From positions 1 to 62,939 of the forward strand of contig UQUS01000007.1 in assembly GCA_900544335.1 (NCBI GenBank): 62,939 nucleotides of DNA, read 5' to 3'. A program made the translations under genes and the position numbers. This DNA is from an uncultured Sutterella sp. Lineage in GTDB: Bacteria > Pseudomonadota > Gammaproteobacteria > Burkholderiales > Burkholderiaceae_F. Numbering within the stretch: position 1 is the stretch's first letter; each line of letters opens with the position of its first letter. Positions 26,606 to 35,260 of this stretch are shown one piece after another. The notes below the pieces were generated by a model. It ran no database searches, was not told the origin of the DNA, and was given only the letters and a program-made list of their open reading frames with translations.

Positions 26606-28069
26606 CTATAGCTTTATCGTTCGGTTTTTTAGGTTCGCCGCCTCGGCGATGGTCTCTTTGGCCGTCTGAACGCGACGGGAATTGCCCTTTTCGTCGTTTT
26701 CTTCACGGCGTAGGAGAATGGCATTAAAAAGCGCCTGTCGGTCCGCAAGTTTCTCCTGCCGCGCTTTCATCGCCAGGTGTCGTAATTTCCGGGCCTCGGC
26801 CTGTGCAGCGAGAATGCGTTGCGTGATGTGCGGTCGCCTGTGGTTAGCAAGCGAATAGAGGCGATTGGGCGTTAACGTATTGCGATAATCCGTATGGAGT
26901 TTCACAATGGCTCGAATAAGCGGCACGGCCCCGACCGTATGCACGACACAGGCATCGGCATCGTACTCGAGCATGCGGGTAAATAGGTGCACGAGAAAGA
27001 CAACCGGGTACAAAACCACGGGAAACGTTGTCAGAACAATCCCGATTAAAACCCCGGGAATCACGGCGCCGTTTTCAAGGGCCATCGCCGGGTGAATTCC
27101 CAAGGCCTCGTAAAAGTACGGTTTTTCCGAGAGCCACGCAAAGCCCCACCAAAATCCGCACATGAGTAAAAAGAAGAGAATACAGCGCGCAAAGCGGTGC
27201 CAACGCGCCACGTGCGCAACGGCATTGGTGACCACGGCAAGGAGTTCTTCTTCCGTCAGTTTCGTGAGCGTATGCTGAAAAAGCACCAGACGCGACTGGC
27301 GGTTGCTTTGAGCAAATAGGGCATTGGCGTGTTTTAGGGCAGCCGGGCGCACCATCGTGTAAATCGTGGCATCGGCATAGCCTTGTTCAACTAGGAGCAT
27401 CTGAAGGCGCCGCTTTAGGGAGCCTTCTTGCAGCGGGTGCGCTTTTTTGGAAAACCCGACAACCCAATTGGGGTATAAGTACTCGTGCCAGAAAAACCAG
27501 AGGCTACTTACCGCTAAGCATAAAATCCACCAAAAGTAAGAACTCAAATTTAAAACAAGCAGGGCAGCAAATACAATCGGCATGTCGGCTACCCAGCCGA
27601 AAAAGGTTTCACGCAGGCGGCGACGCATCCAAAGACGGGCATTGGTTCTTTCAATCCCGTAGCGCTCGTTAATGCGAAAGTTGCGCCACCAATCGAGCGG
27701 AAGATCCACGGCAGCCAAAATAAGCGTAATGAGAACGACAAGGAGAAACTGGGAGGCAACGCCCCGGTCCCCTGTTAGGACACTTACGAAGGCCCAGAGA
27801 ATATCCAGACCCCCGCCCAAGGTAAAAATCAGGGCAACGGCGGCGCCGGCTAAGGCATTGACCGTATCGCTTTGAATCACCTCGGCCGTAAAGTCAATCG
27901 CTTTGCGGTGCTCGGCAAGACTTACTTCCCCGCGAAAGGCTCTCGGAACGGCATCGGCGGCTTTTTCGGCACTGCCGACTTCGGAAATTAAAAGCGCCAC
28001 CTGGATGCACACGTAAAAGACAATGAGTGCCAAAAAGGTGATTTTCAAAAAGGCGGCAATTTCAGTCAT
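26606..28069 (-). CDS. M48 (Ste24-type) peptidase homologue lacking the HExxH active site
   Basis: A 487-residue membrane protein with several N-terminal helices and a C-terminal M48 domain. The family layout is clear: HANALFAQSNRQSRLVLFQHTLTKLTEEELLAVV, then EYDADACVVHTVG for the third zinc ligand. The HExxH zinc/catalytic motif that should follow LAVV is NAVAH (residues 282-286, 27212-27226): the first His and the catalytic Glu are gone. The reading frame is otherwise intact. The orn-M48-rsgA order is usual in betaproteobacteria, so this is the family orthologue turned likely pseudoenzyme. Confidence 0.88.
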   Translation of the reverse strand: MTEIAAFLKITFLALIVFYVCIQVALLISEVGSAEKAADAVPRAFRGEVSLAEHRKAIDFTAEVIQSDTVNALAGAAVALIFTLGGGLDILWAFVSVLTGDRGVASQFLLVVLITLILAAVDLPLDWWRNFRINERYGIERTNARLWMRRRLRETFFGWVADMPIVFAALLVLNLSSYFWWILCLAVSSLWFFWHEYLYPNWVVGFSKKAHPLQEGSLKRRLQMLLVEQGYADATIYTMVRPAALKHANALFAQSNRQSRLVLFQHTLTKLTEEELLAVVTNAVAHVARWHRFARCILFFLLMCGFWWGFAWLSEKPYFYEALGIHPAMALENGAVIPGVLIGIVLTTFPVVLYPVVFLVHLFTRMLEYDADACVVHTVGAVPLIRAIVKLHTDYRNTLTPNRLYSLANHRRPHITQRILAAQAEARKLRHLAMKARQEKLADRQALFNAILLRREENDEKGNSRRVQTAKETIAEAANLKNRTIKL

Positions 28070-28162
28070 GAAAAGCGGGCGTGTTCGTCACAGCGACGAC
28101 AAGTTAATACAATAGCGGTTTCGGAAAGTAGTTTCCCACCTACAGAATTCGACATTTTAACA

Positions 28163-28729
28163 ATGACAACGAGTGAAAAGGCCGCGACCTACGGCGAAAG
28201 TAATTTGATTTGGATTGACATGGAAATGACGGGTTTGCAACCTGAGGTAAATCGCGTCATTGAGATTGCGGCCGTCATCACCGACCCGCAGTTAAACATT
28301 TTGCACGAGGGGCCTGTGATTGCCATCCACCAGGACGAGTACACGATGACGCACATGGATGCGTGGAATACGTCCATGCACACGCGCTCGGGGCTTGTCA
28401 AGCGCGTTTTGGAAAGCACGGTTGACGAGGAAAAGGCAACGGATCTGTGTTTGGAAGTCTTTTCGCGCTTTGTGCCGGCCGGAAAGTCTCCGATGTGCGG
28501 CAACACCATCGGACAGGACCGTCGCTTTATGGCGCGCTGGATGCCGCGCCTGGAAGCCTTTTTTCACTACAGAAGCATCGATGTTTCGACATTAAAGGAA
28601 CTTGCATTCCGATGGAAGCCCGAGATTGTCACCTCGTTTAAGAAGTCCACAAAGCACGAGGCCTTAAGCGATATTTGCGAGTCGATTGAGGAATTAAAGC
28701 ACTACCGGCGCGAGATGATGAAAATCTAG
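28163..28729 (+). CDS. orn: Oligoribonuclease
   Basis: A 188-residue DEDDh 3'-5' exonuclease that degrades di- and short oligoribonucleotides, including pGpG. Catalytic residues are seen in IDMEMTGL (Asp, Glu), TIGQDRRFMARWMP (Asp) and KHEALSDICESIEEL (His, Asp). The N-terminus has about 15 more residues than E. coli Orn. It is divergent from the M48-like gene, with 93 bp between starts. Confidence 0.95.
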   Translation: MTTSEKAATYGESNLIWIDMEMTGLQPEVNRVIEIAAVITDPQLNILHEGPVIAIHQDEYTMTHMDAWNTSMHTRSGLVKRVLESTVDEEKATDLCLEVFSRFVPAGKSPMCGNTIGQDRRFMARWMPRLEAFFHYRSIDVSTLKELAFRWKPEIVTSFKKSTKHEALSDICESIEELKHYRREMMKI

Positions 28730-28758
28730 TTTGATGCGCGGGAGCAAAAAGGCCTTAG

Positions 28759-28834
28759 TGGCACCTCCGCTGGGACTCGAACCCAGATTTACGCCTTAGG
28801 AGGGCATCGTTCTATCCAGTTGAACTACGGCGGT
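28759..28834 (-). tRNA. tRNA-Arg(CCT)
   Basis: Folding the minus strand gives a complete cloverleaf of 76 nt with an encoded CCA end. D-stem is GTTC/GAAC, anticodon stem ATGCC/GGCGT with loop CTCCTAA (anticodon CCT, reads AGG), T-stem CTGGG/CCCAG with TTCGAGT. The acceptor stem ACCGCCG/CGGAGGT has one G-A mismatch at pair 4-69. Confidence 0.93.
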
Positions 28835-29100
28835 AGCCTCGGCAAGTCGCCAGTTTAGCCGATTCTGTTTTGTCCCGTTATTCTCGGTGTGCTCTCAATA
28901 GGCTCTCGTTTGAAAACCCCCGCATAAGAAAAACGCCTAAGGCATCTTGCATAGGCGGACTGATACGCGTCAGGGGTGCGCAAAACGGGTGCGGTTAGGC
29001 GCATCGCTTTTGAAGGTACGCGCGGGGAAGGTCGCTAAAATGACGTTCCGCATGTTTAAAACCTGCCTTTTTATGAAGGACAGGAAGGAGTAAATACAGT

Positions 29101-30060
29101 ATGGCTTTGCCGTTACGCATGAAATTCCGGGATTGGGATTTTTGGACACCGCTTCTTTTGGGCGATGTGAAAAGTGAGAAACTCGATATTAAGGCCACGC
29201 GTGTGGCCTCGCTTATTGATAACGTCGCCGATGACCCCGAGTGCGATGCCGCCGAGATGAGTTTTTCTCGCTACAACCTACGTGTCGACCAGGGAAAGGC
29301 CGAGGGAATCGTTGCCGTGCCGTTTTTCATCATGCGCGGGTTTCGCACACGCAACATCGTAACCACGGTCGATAGCCCCCTCAAGCGCATCGAAGATTTG
29401 GCCGGAAAACGCATCGGTCTTTCGGGCTGGCAGGATTCAGGCAACACCTGGACGAGGGCGCTCTTGCGCCGCATCGGTGTCGATTGCGATGCAATCCACT
29501 GGGTCCTTTCGCGCTGCACGGAAAAAGACGCCGTGGAACCGACACGTGGAAAAGCCTTCTGGAACGGAAAAAACATTGTGCATGAGGAAAACGAAACGCC
29601 GCTTGTGAAGCTCCTGCATGAAGGGAAAATCGATGCGATGTTCCAGGCCTTTATGCCGCAGGGTTACTGCTCGGGCGATTTGGGTCTTAGACCCGTCGTC
29701 CGCGACTTTAAAGCCGATGAAATCGCTTACTACAACGCTGTCGGCTACGTGCCGGGAATTCACATTTTGGCGTTTAAAGAATCCTATGTGCGTGCCAATC
29801 CCTGGGCCGTCAGGGAGCTTTGTGTGACGCTTGATGCCTCCCGGAAACTTTGGCGAGAAAAGCGTCGTCGCTATGCGGAAACCACACCCTGGATTTTGCA
29901 GGATTTAATCGATGAAGGGCAGCGCCTTGCGCCCGATTACGATGCGTGGGACTTGGAAAGCAACCGCACGATGATCGATGACTTCGGACGGGAAGCCTAC
30001 GAGCAGCACTTAACGGAGCATCGCAATACGGCCGACATCCTTTTTCCGGAACGCTTTTAA
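29101..30060 (+). CDS. Periplasmic-binding-protein-like protein without signal peptide
   Basis: 319 residues with a type 2 binding-protein fold (RIEDLAGKRIGLSGWQDSGNTWTRALLRRIGVD; KIDAMFQAF). It resembles the 4,5-dihydroxyphthalate decarboxylase / NitT-TauT binding-protein group in the N-terminal layout (CDAAEMSFSRYNLR, VPFFIMRGFRTRNIV). No signal peptide or lipobox is present, so it is probably cytoplasmic and may be an enzyme or sensor. It is directly followed by the nitrilase gene (ATG next to TAA) and heads an operon with a complete ABC importer. Confidence 0.78.
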   Translation: MALPLRMKFRDWDFWTPLLLGDVKSEKLDIKATRVASLIDNVADDPECDAAEMSFSRYNLRVDQGKAEGIVAVPFFIMRGFRTRNIVTTVDSPLKRIEDLAGKRIGLSGWQDSGNTWTRALLRRIGVDCDAIHWVLSRCTEKDAVEPTRGKAFWNGKNIVHEENETPLVKLLHEGKIDAMFQAFMPQGYCSGDLGLRPVVRDFKADEIAYYNAVGYVPGIHILAFKESYVRANPWAVRELCVTLDASRKLWREKRRRYAETTPWILQDLIDEGQRLAPDYDAWDLESNRTMIDDFGREAYEQHLTEHRNTADILFPERF

Positions 30061-30882
30061 ATGAATACCTCCGTTTTACGTGTGGCGCTCGGGCAGTTTT
30101 TCGTGCAGCCCGAAAGCAGCACGAATTTGGCAATTGTCCGCGATTTAATCGACAGGGCTCAAGAGGGCGGCGCCGAGTTACTTGTCCTTCCCGAAGGCAT
30201 CATTGCCCGTAAGCCCGGGGATAACACCTGGCCTGTGACGCATCGCGAGCCGATCGACGGCCCCTTTGTCACGGGGCTCTTAAAAGCCACCGTCGGTAAG
30301 GCCGTTACGGTCGTTTGCACGGCGCAGATTGCTCTTCCGAACGAAGGTCGGTACGCCAACGACCTTTTGGTCGTTCGGGACGGAAAGATTCTCCTTTGCT
30401 ACCAGAAACTTCATTTGTACGATGCGTTTAATGCCAAGGAAAGCGTCAATGCCGTTGCCGGCAACGTCGTTCCGGCTCTCGTGGATGTCGGACCCTTCCG
30501 ATGCGGCTTTATGACGTGCTACGACATTCGGTTCCCGGAGATGGCGCGCTCGTTAGCGCTTTCGGGAGCAACGCTTCTTGTGGTTCCGGCTGCTTGGGTG
30601 CGCGGTCCCTTAAAGGAAATGCATTGGGACATCAATATTCGTGCTCGGGCCTTGGAAAACACCTGTTACGTTGCAGCGGTGAGTGAATGCGGACCCGTGA
30701 ACGTGGGTCAATCAAAGCTTTCCGACCCGTACGGCGTTGTCGTCGCTCAGTGCGGCACGGCGAATCAACTGCTTTTTGCCGATATCGATGCAAAGACTGT
30801 TGAGGCTTGCCGCGAAAATCTTCCGGTTTTAACCAACCGCCGTTTTGCGGCGCCGCACTTGAAAGTGCTCGGTGAAAACTAA
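30061..30882 (+). CDS. Nitrilase-superfamily amidase
   Basis: 273 residues, carbon-nitrogen hydrolase. The Glu-Lys-Cys triad is Glu45 (VLPEGIIAR), Lys116 (YQKLHLYDAF) and Cys153 (GFMTCYDIRFPE). KLHLYDAF resembles the deaminated-glutathione amidase / omega-amidase branch, so it probably hydrolyses a small amide. The start codon follows the preceding stop with no gap, which implies translational coupling. The ABC importer genes downstream may bring in its substrate. Confidence 0.88.
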   Translation: MNTSVLRVALGQFFVQPESSTNLAIVRDLIDRAQEGGAELLVLPEGIIARKPGDNTWPVTHREPIDGPFVTGLLKATVGKAVTVVCTAQIALPNEGRYANDLLVVRDGKILLCYQKLHLYDAFNAKESVNAVAGNVVPALVDVGPFRCGFMTCYDIRFPEMARSLALSGATLLVVPAAWVRGPLKEMHWDINIRARALENTCYVAAVSECGPVNVGQSKLSDPYGVVVAQCGTANQLLFADIDAKTVEACRENLPVLTNRRFAAPHLKVLGEN

Positions 30883-30910
30883 GTTCTTTTGTCTTGTCAG
30901 GAATACCAAT

Positions 30911-31819
30911 ATGAAAATCTTTCGCAATAAAACCCTTTTAACCTTTGTCGGTGTCTGCTTTGCGGCGATGAGTGCGACGGCTATGGATTTGCCGAGTGAG
31001 GCCATTGAGGCTCAGCCCTTTGACAAGGAGTTGGCCTCGCAAGTGCCCGAGGCGATTCGCACCTCCGGGCGCATTCGCAATGCCGTCACGGGATCGTTCT
31101 CTCCGTATTCGATTACGCTACCTGACAGAAGCATTGTCGGTGCGGCAACCGACCTTTCGACAGCCATCGGTCAGATGTTGGGTCTTAAGATTGAGTACTT
31201 TAAGAACCCGTCTTTTTCCGGAACGCTCATGGGCATTAAGGCCGGGCGGTACGATGCGAACTTGGAGCCTGCCGGTGACTACCCCGATCGCGAAAAACTC
31301 TACGACTTTGTGGATTTTGCGCGTGAATATGTGATTTTTGCCGTCAAGGCCGGAAATCCCAAGAAGGTCAACGACCTTGCCGATACCTGCGGCCTTAAGG
31401 TCTCGGTGATGGCAGGCGGCAGTGCCGAGCGCGTCATCAAGACCCAGTCCGAGCGGTGCGTGAAAGAAGGTAAAGCCCCCGTTGAAGTGCTTGCCTTTGA
31501 CGGACAGGCGGCGCCTGCTATGGCGCTTTCTTCCGGAAGGGCTGACGCGTTCTTTTCAAGTCAAGCGCCCTTAAGTTACTTTGTCAAACAAAGTAACGGT
31601 CGTCTGGAACTGGCTGCTGTCGGTAAGAGTAACGGCTTCGGGACAATCTACCAGGGTGCCACCGTCAATAAGGGCGACCCCATGGGCCCAGTGCTTTTAA
31701 AGTGCTATCAAAAACTTTTTGCTAACGGCACGTATGAGAAAATCATGCGTAAGTGGGGCCTGGAAAATAACCTTTTGAAGGAACCGGGCATCAACTTGGG
31801 CGGAAAAGCCAAAAAGTAA
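30911..31819 (+). CDS. ABC transporter substrate-binding protein, polar amino acid type
   Basis: 302 residues with a signal peptide (KIFRNKTLLTFVGVCFAAMSATAMD). The SBP family 3 fold shows IGQMLGLKIEYFKNPSF, GIKAGRYDANLEPAGDYPDRE and VNKGDPMGPVLLKCYQKLFANGTYEKIMRKWGL. It captures an amino acid or similar solute in the periplasm for the permease and ATPase that follow. The start at 30911 is chosen for the signal peptide; 13 more codons are open upstream. Confidence 0.9.
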   Translation: MKIFRNKTLLTFVGVCFAAMSATAMDLPSEAIEAQPFDKELASQVPEAIRTSGRIRNAVTGSFSPYSITLPDRSIVGAATDLSTAIGQMLGLKIEYFKNPSFSGTLMGIKAGRYDANLEPAGDYPDREKLYDFVDFAREYVIFAVKAGNPKKVNDLADTCGLKVSVMAGGSAERVIKTQSERCVKEGKAPVEVLAFDGQAAPAMALSSGRADAFFSSQAPLSYFVKQSNGRLELAAVGKSNGFGTIYQGATVNKGDPMGPVLLKCYQKLFANGTYEKIMRKWGLENNLLKEPGINLGGKAKK

Positions 31820-31932
31820 CCGTAGGCTTTGATTTTTCTCACCCGGGCTCTTGCAAGGCGTTTGTAAGAGCCTCGGCGGTTTTATTGACTCAGAAAAACT
31901 TTGCGTAAAACAAGAAAGAAGGAACGCTTCTT

Positions 31933-32802
31933 ATGACTGACTGTACTGACGTCGGCATCGATGTACGACAGGCTGTCAAGCTCGGTCATCCCGTGCGGCA
32001 GGTTGTTGTCGGTATCATCGCTCTTTTGCTTGCCGTTATTGTTTGGCTTTGTGCCGTCAATCCGAACTTCGGCTGGTCGACGGTCGGGTACTACCTATTT
32101 AACCCGAACATCATGACGGGCATTCAGATGACCATCGTCCTTACGATCGTCGCGATGGCAATCGGGACTCTTTTGGGCCTTGTGTGTGCGCTCGGGAAGA
32201 TGTGCGGCGTTCCCTTTTTTATGCGACTGACGGATTTGTATCTGTGGTTTTTCCGGAGCACCCCGCTTTTAGTGCAGCTTCTTTTTTGGTACAACCTCGC
32301 GGCACTCTTTCCGGTTCTCGGAATTCCGGGGATTTATACGGTTCCGACCAATTCGGTGATTACGCCGCTGACGGCCGCCATTGTCGGTCTTTCGCTTAAC
32401 GAAGGGGCGTACATGGGGGAAATTATCCGGGCGGGCCTGGAGTCCGTCGATCCCGCGCAAAAGGAAACGGCGCAGGCGTTCGGTATGAGTCGCTCGCAGA
32501 TTCTTTTCCGCGTCATGCTTCCGCAGGCCATGCGTGCCATTGTTCCGCCGACGGGAAATCAAGTGATTTCTATGGTCAAGGCGACGGCCATGGTAAGCGT
32601 CATTGCGATGGACGACCTTTTGTACTCCGTGCAAACGATTTATAACCAGACGTTTGAAATTATTCCGCTCCTTATTGTGGCGGTGATTTGGTACTTAGTG
32701 ATGACATCGGTTTTAACCGTCATTCAGGCGCGTATCGAGCAGTACTATCGGCGCTCCGACCGCAATGTTTCCGGCACGCCGGCCGGTGCCTCGAGTCTAT
32801 AG
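31933..32802 (+). CDS. ABC transporter permease, polar amino acid type
   Basis: 289 residues with about six helices and the EAA coupling loop EIIRAGLESVDPAQKETAQAFGMSRSQILFRVMLPQAMRAIVPPTGNQ. It is of the HisM/GlnP family and the only permease in the cluster, so the transporter is likely a homodimer. It lies 113 bp after the binding-protein gene and 10 bp before the ATPase gene. Confidence 0.92.
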   Translation: MTDCTDVGIDVRQAVKLGHPVRQVVVGIIALLLAVIVWLCAVNPNFGWSTVGYYLFNPNIMTGIQMTIVLTIVAMAIGTLLGLVCALGKMCGVPFFMRLTDLYLWFFRSTPLLVQLLFWYNLAALFPVLGIPGIYTVPTNSVITPLTAAIVGLSLNEGAYMGEIIRAGLESVDPAQKETAQAFGMSRSQILFRVMLPQAMRAIVPPTGNQVISMVKATAMVSVIAMDDLLYSVQTIYNQTFEIIPLLIVAVIWYLVMTSVLTVIQARIEQYYRRSDRNVSGTPAGASSL

Positions 32803-32812
32803 GAGAGGAGCC

Positions 32813-33649
32813 ATGCAAGATGTAGTTGACGTCAAAGCCGTCACGGCGCCCGATGCCTCGCACCCCGATGTTGTCGTTTTAGCGCGCAATGTGTGTAAGT
32901 CGTTTAACGGGGTTCCGGTGTTAAAGGGGATTAACCTGGAAGTGCACCGCGGAAAGGTCGTGGCAATCTTAGGTCCCTCGGGTTCGGGAAAATCCACATT
33001 CTTACGCTGCATCAACCACTTGGAAACGATGGATTCCGGGTCGATCACGGTCGACGGCGTGCAAATCGGGTATGTTCGCAAAGGCGGCACGTTAACGGAA
33101 GCCTCCTATGCCGAAACGGCACGCCAACGGCGCCGCATCGGCATGGTTTTTCAAAGCTTTAATCTTTTCCCGCACATGACGGTTCTGGAAAACGTCATGG
33201 AAGTGCCGGTCCGGGTTCATAAGGAAGATCCGGTCGTTGTGCGCGAGCGGGCACTCAAACTTTTAGCTAAGGTGGGGTTAGCGGATAAAGCCGGCGAATA
33301 CCCGCGGCGCCTTTCGGGCGGGCAGCAACAGCGTGTTTCGATTGCTCGGGCGCTGTGTATTTCTCCGGACTTGCTGCTTTTTGATGAGCCGACTTCGGCA
33401 TTAGATCCCGAACTTGTTGGCGATGTGTTGGCGACGATTCGGGATTTGGCTGACGGCGGCTACACGATGATTATCGTCACGCATGAGATTCCGTTTTCTC
33501 GCGACGTGGCCGATTGGGTGGTCTTCATGGCCGACGGAGTTGTCGTCGAGCAGGGTAAACCCGAGGACATTCTCGTGCATCCTCAGCAAAAGCGTACGCA
33601 GGACTTTTTAAAGCGGTACCTCTCGCAAACGCAGGCAAAAGCTGAGTAA
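32813..33649 (+). CDS. ABC transporter ATP-binding protein, polar amino acid type
   Basis: 278 residues. Walker A GPSGSGKST, signature LSGGQQQRVSIARAL, Walker B LLLFDEPTSALDPE, H-loop IIVTHE. It belongs to the GlnQ/HisP family. The ATG at 32813 has a GAGAGGAG Shine-Dalgarno, better than the upstream in-frame start inside the permease gene. There is a roughly 25-residue N-terminal extension before the conserved LARNVCKSFNG. Confidence 0.94.
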   Translation: MQDVVDVKAVTAPDASHPDVVVLARNVCKSFNGVPVLKGINLEVHRGKVVAILGPSGSGKSTFLRCINHLETMDSGSITVDGVQIGYVRKGGTLTEASYAETARQRRRIGMVFQSFNLFPHMTVLENVMEVPVRVHKEDPVVVRERALKLLAKVGLADKAGEYPRRLSGGQQQRVSIARALCISPDLLLFDEPTSALDPELVGDVLATIRDLADGGYTMIIVTHEIPFSRDVADWVVFMADGVVVEQGKPEDILVHPQQKRTQDFLKRYLSQTQAKAE

Positions 33650-33659
33650 GGCGTTGTGA

Positions 33660-33682
33660 GCGGCGCTTTTAAAAGGCGCCGC
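33660..33682. repeat. GC-rich hairpin after the ABC operon
   Basis: GCGGCGC (33660-33666) and GCGCCGC (33676-33682) form a perfect 7-bp stem around TTTTAAAAG, which can extend the stem. No T-run follows, so it may stabilise the mRNA end rather than terminate. Confidence 0.5.
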
Positions 33683-33743
33683 ACTCGCTGCGCGTCCTTG
33701 TTGAATTTTCCCTTGTGCGACAAGGGCTTGTCGAAAATAATTC

Positions 33744-33782
33744 CCGCCAAACCGATTGGCGGAAACAGCGGGCGAGTACAAT
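33744..33782 (+). promoter_or_regulatory. Hairpin and possible promoter upstream of gtrB
   Basis: CCGCCAA (33744-33750) and TTGGCGG (33756-33762) form a perfect 7-bp inverted repeat. TTGGCG inside its right arm (33756-33761) could be a -35 for TACAAT (33777-33782), though the 15-bp spacer is short. If so, the palindrome is placed to control the glycan cassette. Confidence 0.4.
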
Positions 33783-33827
33783 CTTGCCCATTACTTTTTA
33801 CTGATTTTCCACAGGTTTCTTGCGCCT

Positions 33828-34892
33828 ATGCTTTTGTCTATCGTGATTCCTTGTTACAACGAAGAACAGGTCTTGCCCGAATCCATCAAGCGGATTGAGC
33901 ACGTCGTTTCTCTGTTGCAAAATGTCGCAAAAACGGCAACTGAATCCAAAGAAGGAAAACCTTGCTACGAGAGGCTCGCACGCCTGAATTTTCAGGGGGG
34001 GGGCGAAGCTGTAGAGACTGAACTTGTCTTTGTTAATGACGGTAGTTCAGACAAAACGCTGGAGATTCTTCTTCAGCACCAAGCGCACAATCCCAACATT
34101 CGTGTTGTCAATTTTGCCCGCAATTTCGGTCATCAAATCGCCGTAACGGCCGGCATGGATGCCGCCAACGGGGACGCCGTTGTCCTCATGGACTGCGACC
34201 TTCAGGATCCGCCTGAAGTTGTTCTTAAGATGTTCACGTTGTGGCTTGAGGGTTACGACGTTGTCTACGCCACACGAACCAAACGCCCCGGGGAAACCCG
34301 ATTTAAAAAAGCCACGGCAACACTGTTTTACCGTGTCCTGAATCTTCTTTCCGATACCAAGATTCCTTTGGATACCGGAGACTTCCGACTCATGGATCGA
34401 AAGGTCGTGGATGCTCTTGACGCGATGCCCGAACGAGATCGCTTTATTCGCGGGATGGTCAGTTGGGTCGGTTTCAAACAGATATCGCTTCCTTATGAGC
34501 GGGCCGAACGCTTCGCCGGAACGAGTAAGTACCCGCTTACGAAGATGCTCTCTTTTGCCCTGACGGGGATTCTCTCGTTTTCAACAAAGCCCCTGAAGTT
34601 GGCCTCCTTGTTGGGAATTTTCAGCTCGTTTATCGCTGTCCTCGGTCTTGTGTATGCGCTCTATGCAAAGTTTTTCACCGGAGGGGCCATCAGCGGATGG
34701 ACGAGTCTGATTCTTTCCGTGCTCTTTATCGGCGGCGTTCAACTTTTTTGCACCGGCATCTTGGGCGAATACATCGGGCGCATTTACAACCACGTGAAAG
34801 AACGCCCGCTTTATATCGTTGAAGGCTATTACGGCTACGGCAAGAGTTCTCCGAAACTTGTGCGTTCTCCGGTCAATCATGTTGAAAGCTAA
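33828..34892 (+). CDS. gtrB: Polyprenyl-phosphate glycosyltransferase, GtrB-like
   Basis: 354 residues, GT2 fold with two C-terminal helices. MLLSIVIPCYNEE, VFVNDGSSDKTLE, DCDLQDPPEV and the YERAERFAGTSKYPLTKML stretch are typical of bactoprenol-phosphate sugar transferases (GtrB/ArnC-like), which load a sugar on undecaprenyl phosphate at the inner face of the membrane. The start at 33828 fits the family; 24 further codons are open upstream. The gene overlaps gtrA by 14 bp. Confidence 0.9.
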   Translation: MLLSIVIPCYNEEQVLPESIKRIEHVVSLLQNVAKTATESKEGKPCYERLARLNFQGGGEAVETELVFVNDGSSDKTLEILLQHQAHNPNIRVVNFARNFGHQIAVTAGMDAANGDAVVLMDCDLQDPPEVVLKMFTLWLEGYDVVYATRTKRPGETRFKKATATLFYRVLNLLSDTKIPLDTGDFRLMDRKVVDALDAMPERDRFIRGMVSWVGFKQISLPYERAERFAGTSKYPLTKMLSFALTGILSFSTKPLKLASLLGIFSSFIAVLGLVYALYAKFFTGGAISGWTSLILSVLFIGGVQLFCTGILGEYIGRIYNHVKERPLYIVEGYYGYGKSSPKLVRSPVNHVES

Positions 34893-35244
34893 GTCCCTCC
34901 GAGAATTTATCAGCTATTGCACAATCGGTGTTCTGAACACGGCTGTGCATTATGTGGTCTTTCGCGGACTCCTGACGATTGTCAGTTTGCAGACGATCGC
35001 CAATACGCTCGGCTTTTGCTGCGGGCTCGTTGTCAGTTTCTTTTTAAATAGCCGATTCACCTTCAAAACGAAAGTCTCGTTTTTTCGCTTTTTCAAGTTG
35101 GGGTTGGCAAGCGGCGCAGTCGCCTTGGTTTTCGGCGCACTCGGAGACATCTTGGCACTGCACCCGACATTGACGTTTGTTTCCTACGTTCTTGTCAATC
35201 CCGTAATCGGTTTTTTGTTAGCCAAGTATTTTGTTTTCAGATAG
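34879..35244 (+). CDS. gtrA: GtrA-family flippase
   Basis: 121 residues with four membrane helices; REFISYCTIGVLNTAVHYVVF and FCCGLVVSFFLNSRFTFK match the GtrA family, thought to flip sugar-loaded undecaprenyl phosphate across the inner membrane. The start at 34879 overlaps the end of gtrB, implying coupling. Confidence 0.9.
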   Translation: MLKAKSLREFISYCTIGVLNTAVHYVVFRGLLTIVSLQTIANTLGFCCGLVVSFFLNSRFTFKTKVSFFRFFKLGLASGAVALVFGALGDILALHPTLTFVSYVLVNPVIGFLLAKYFVFR

Positions 35245-35260
35245 CCGCATCGTGTCCACT

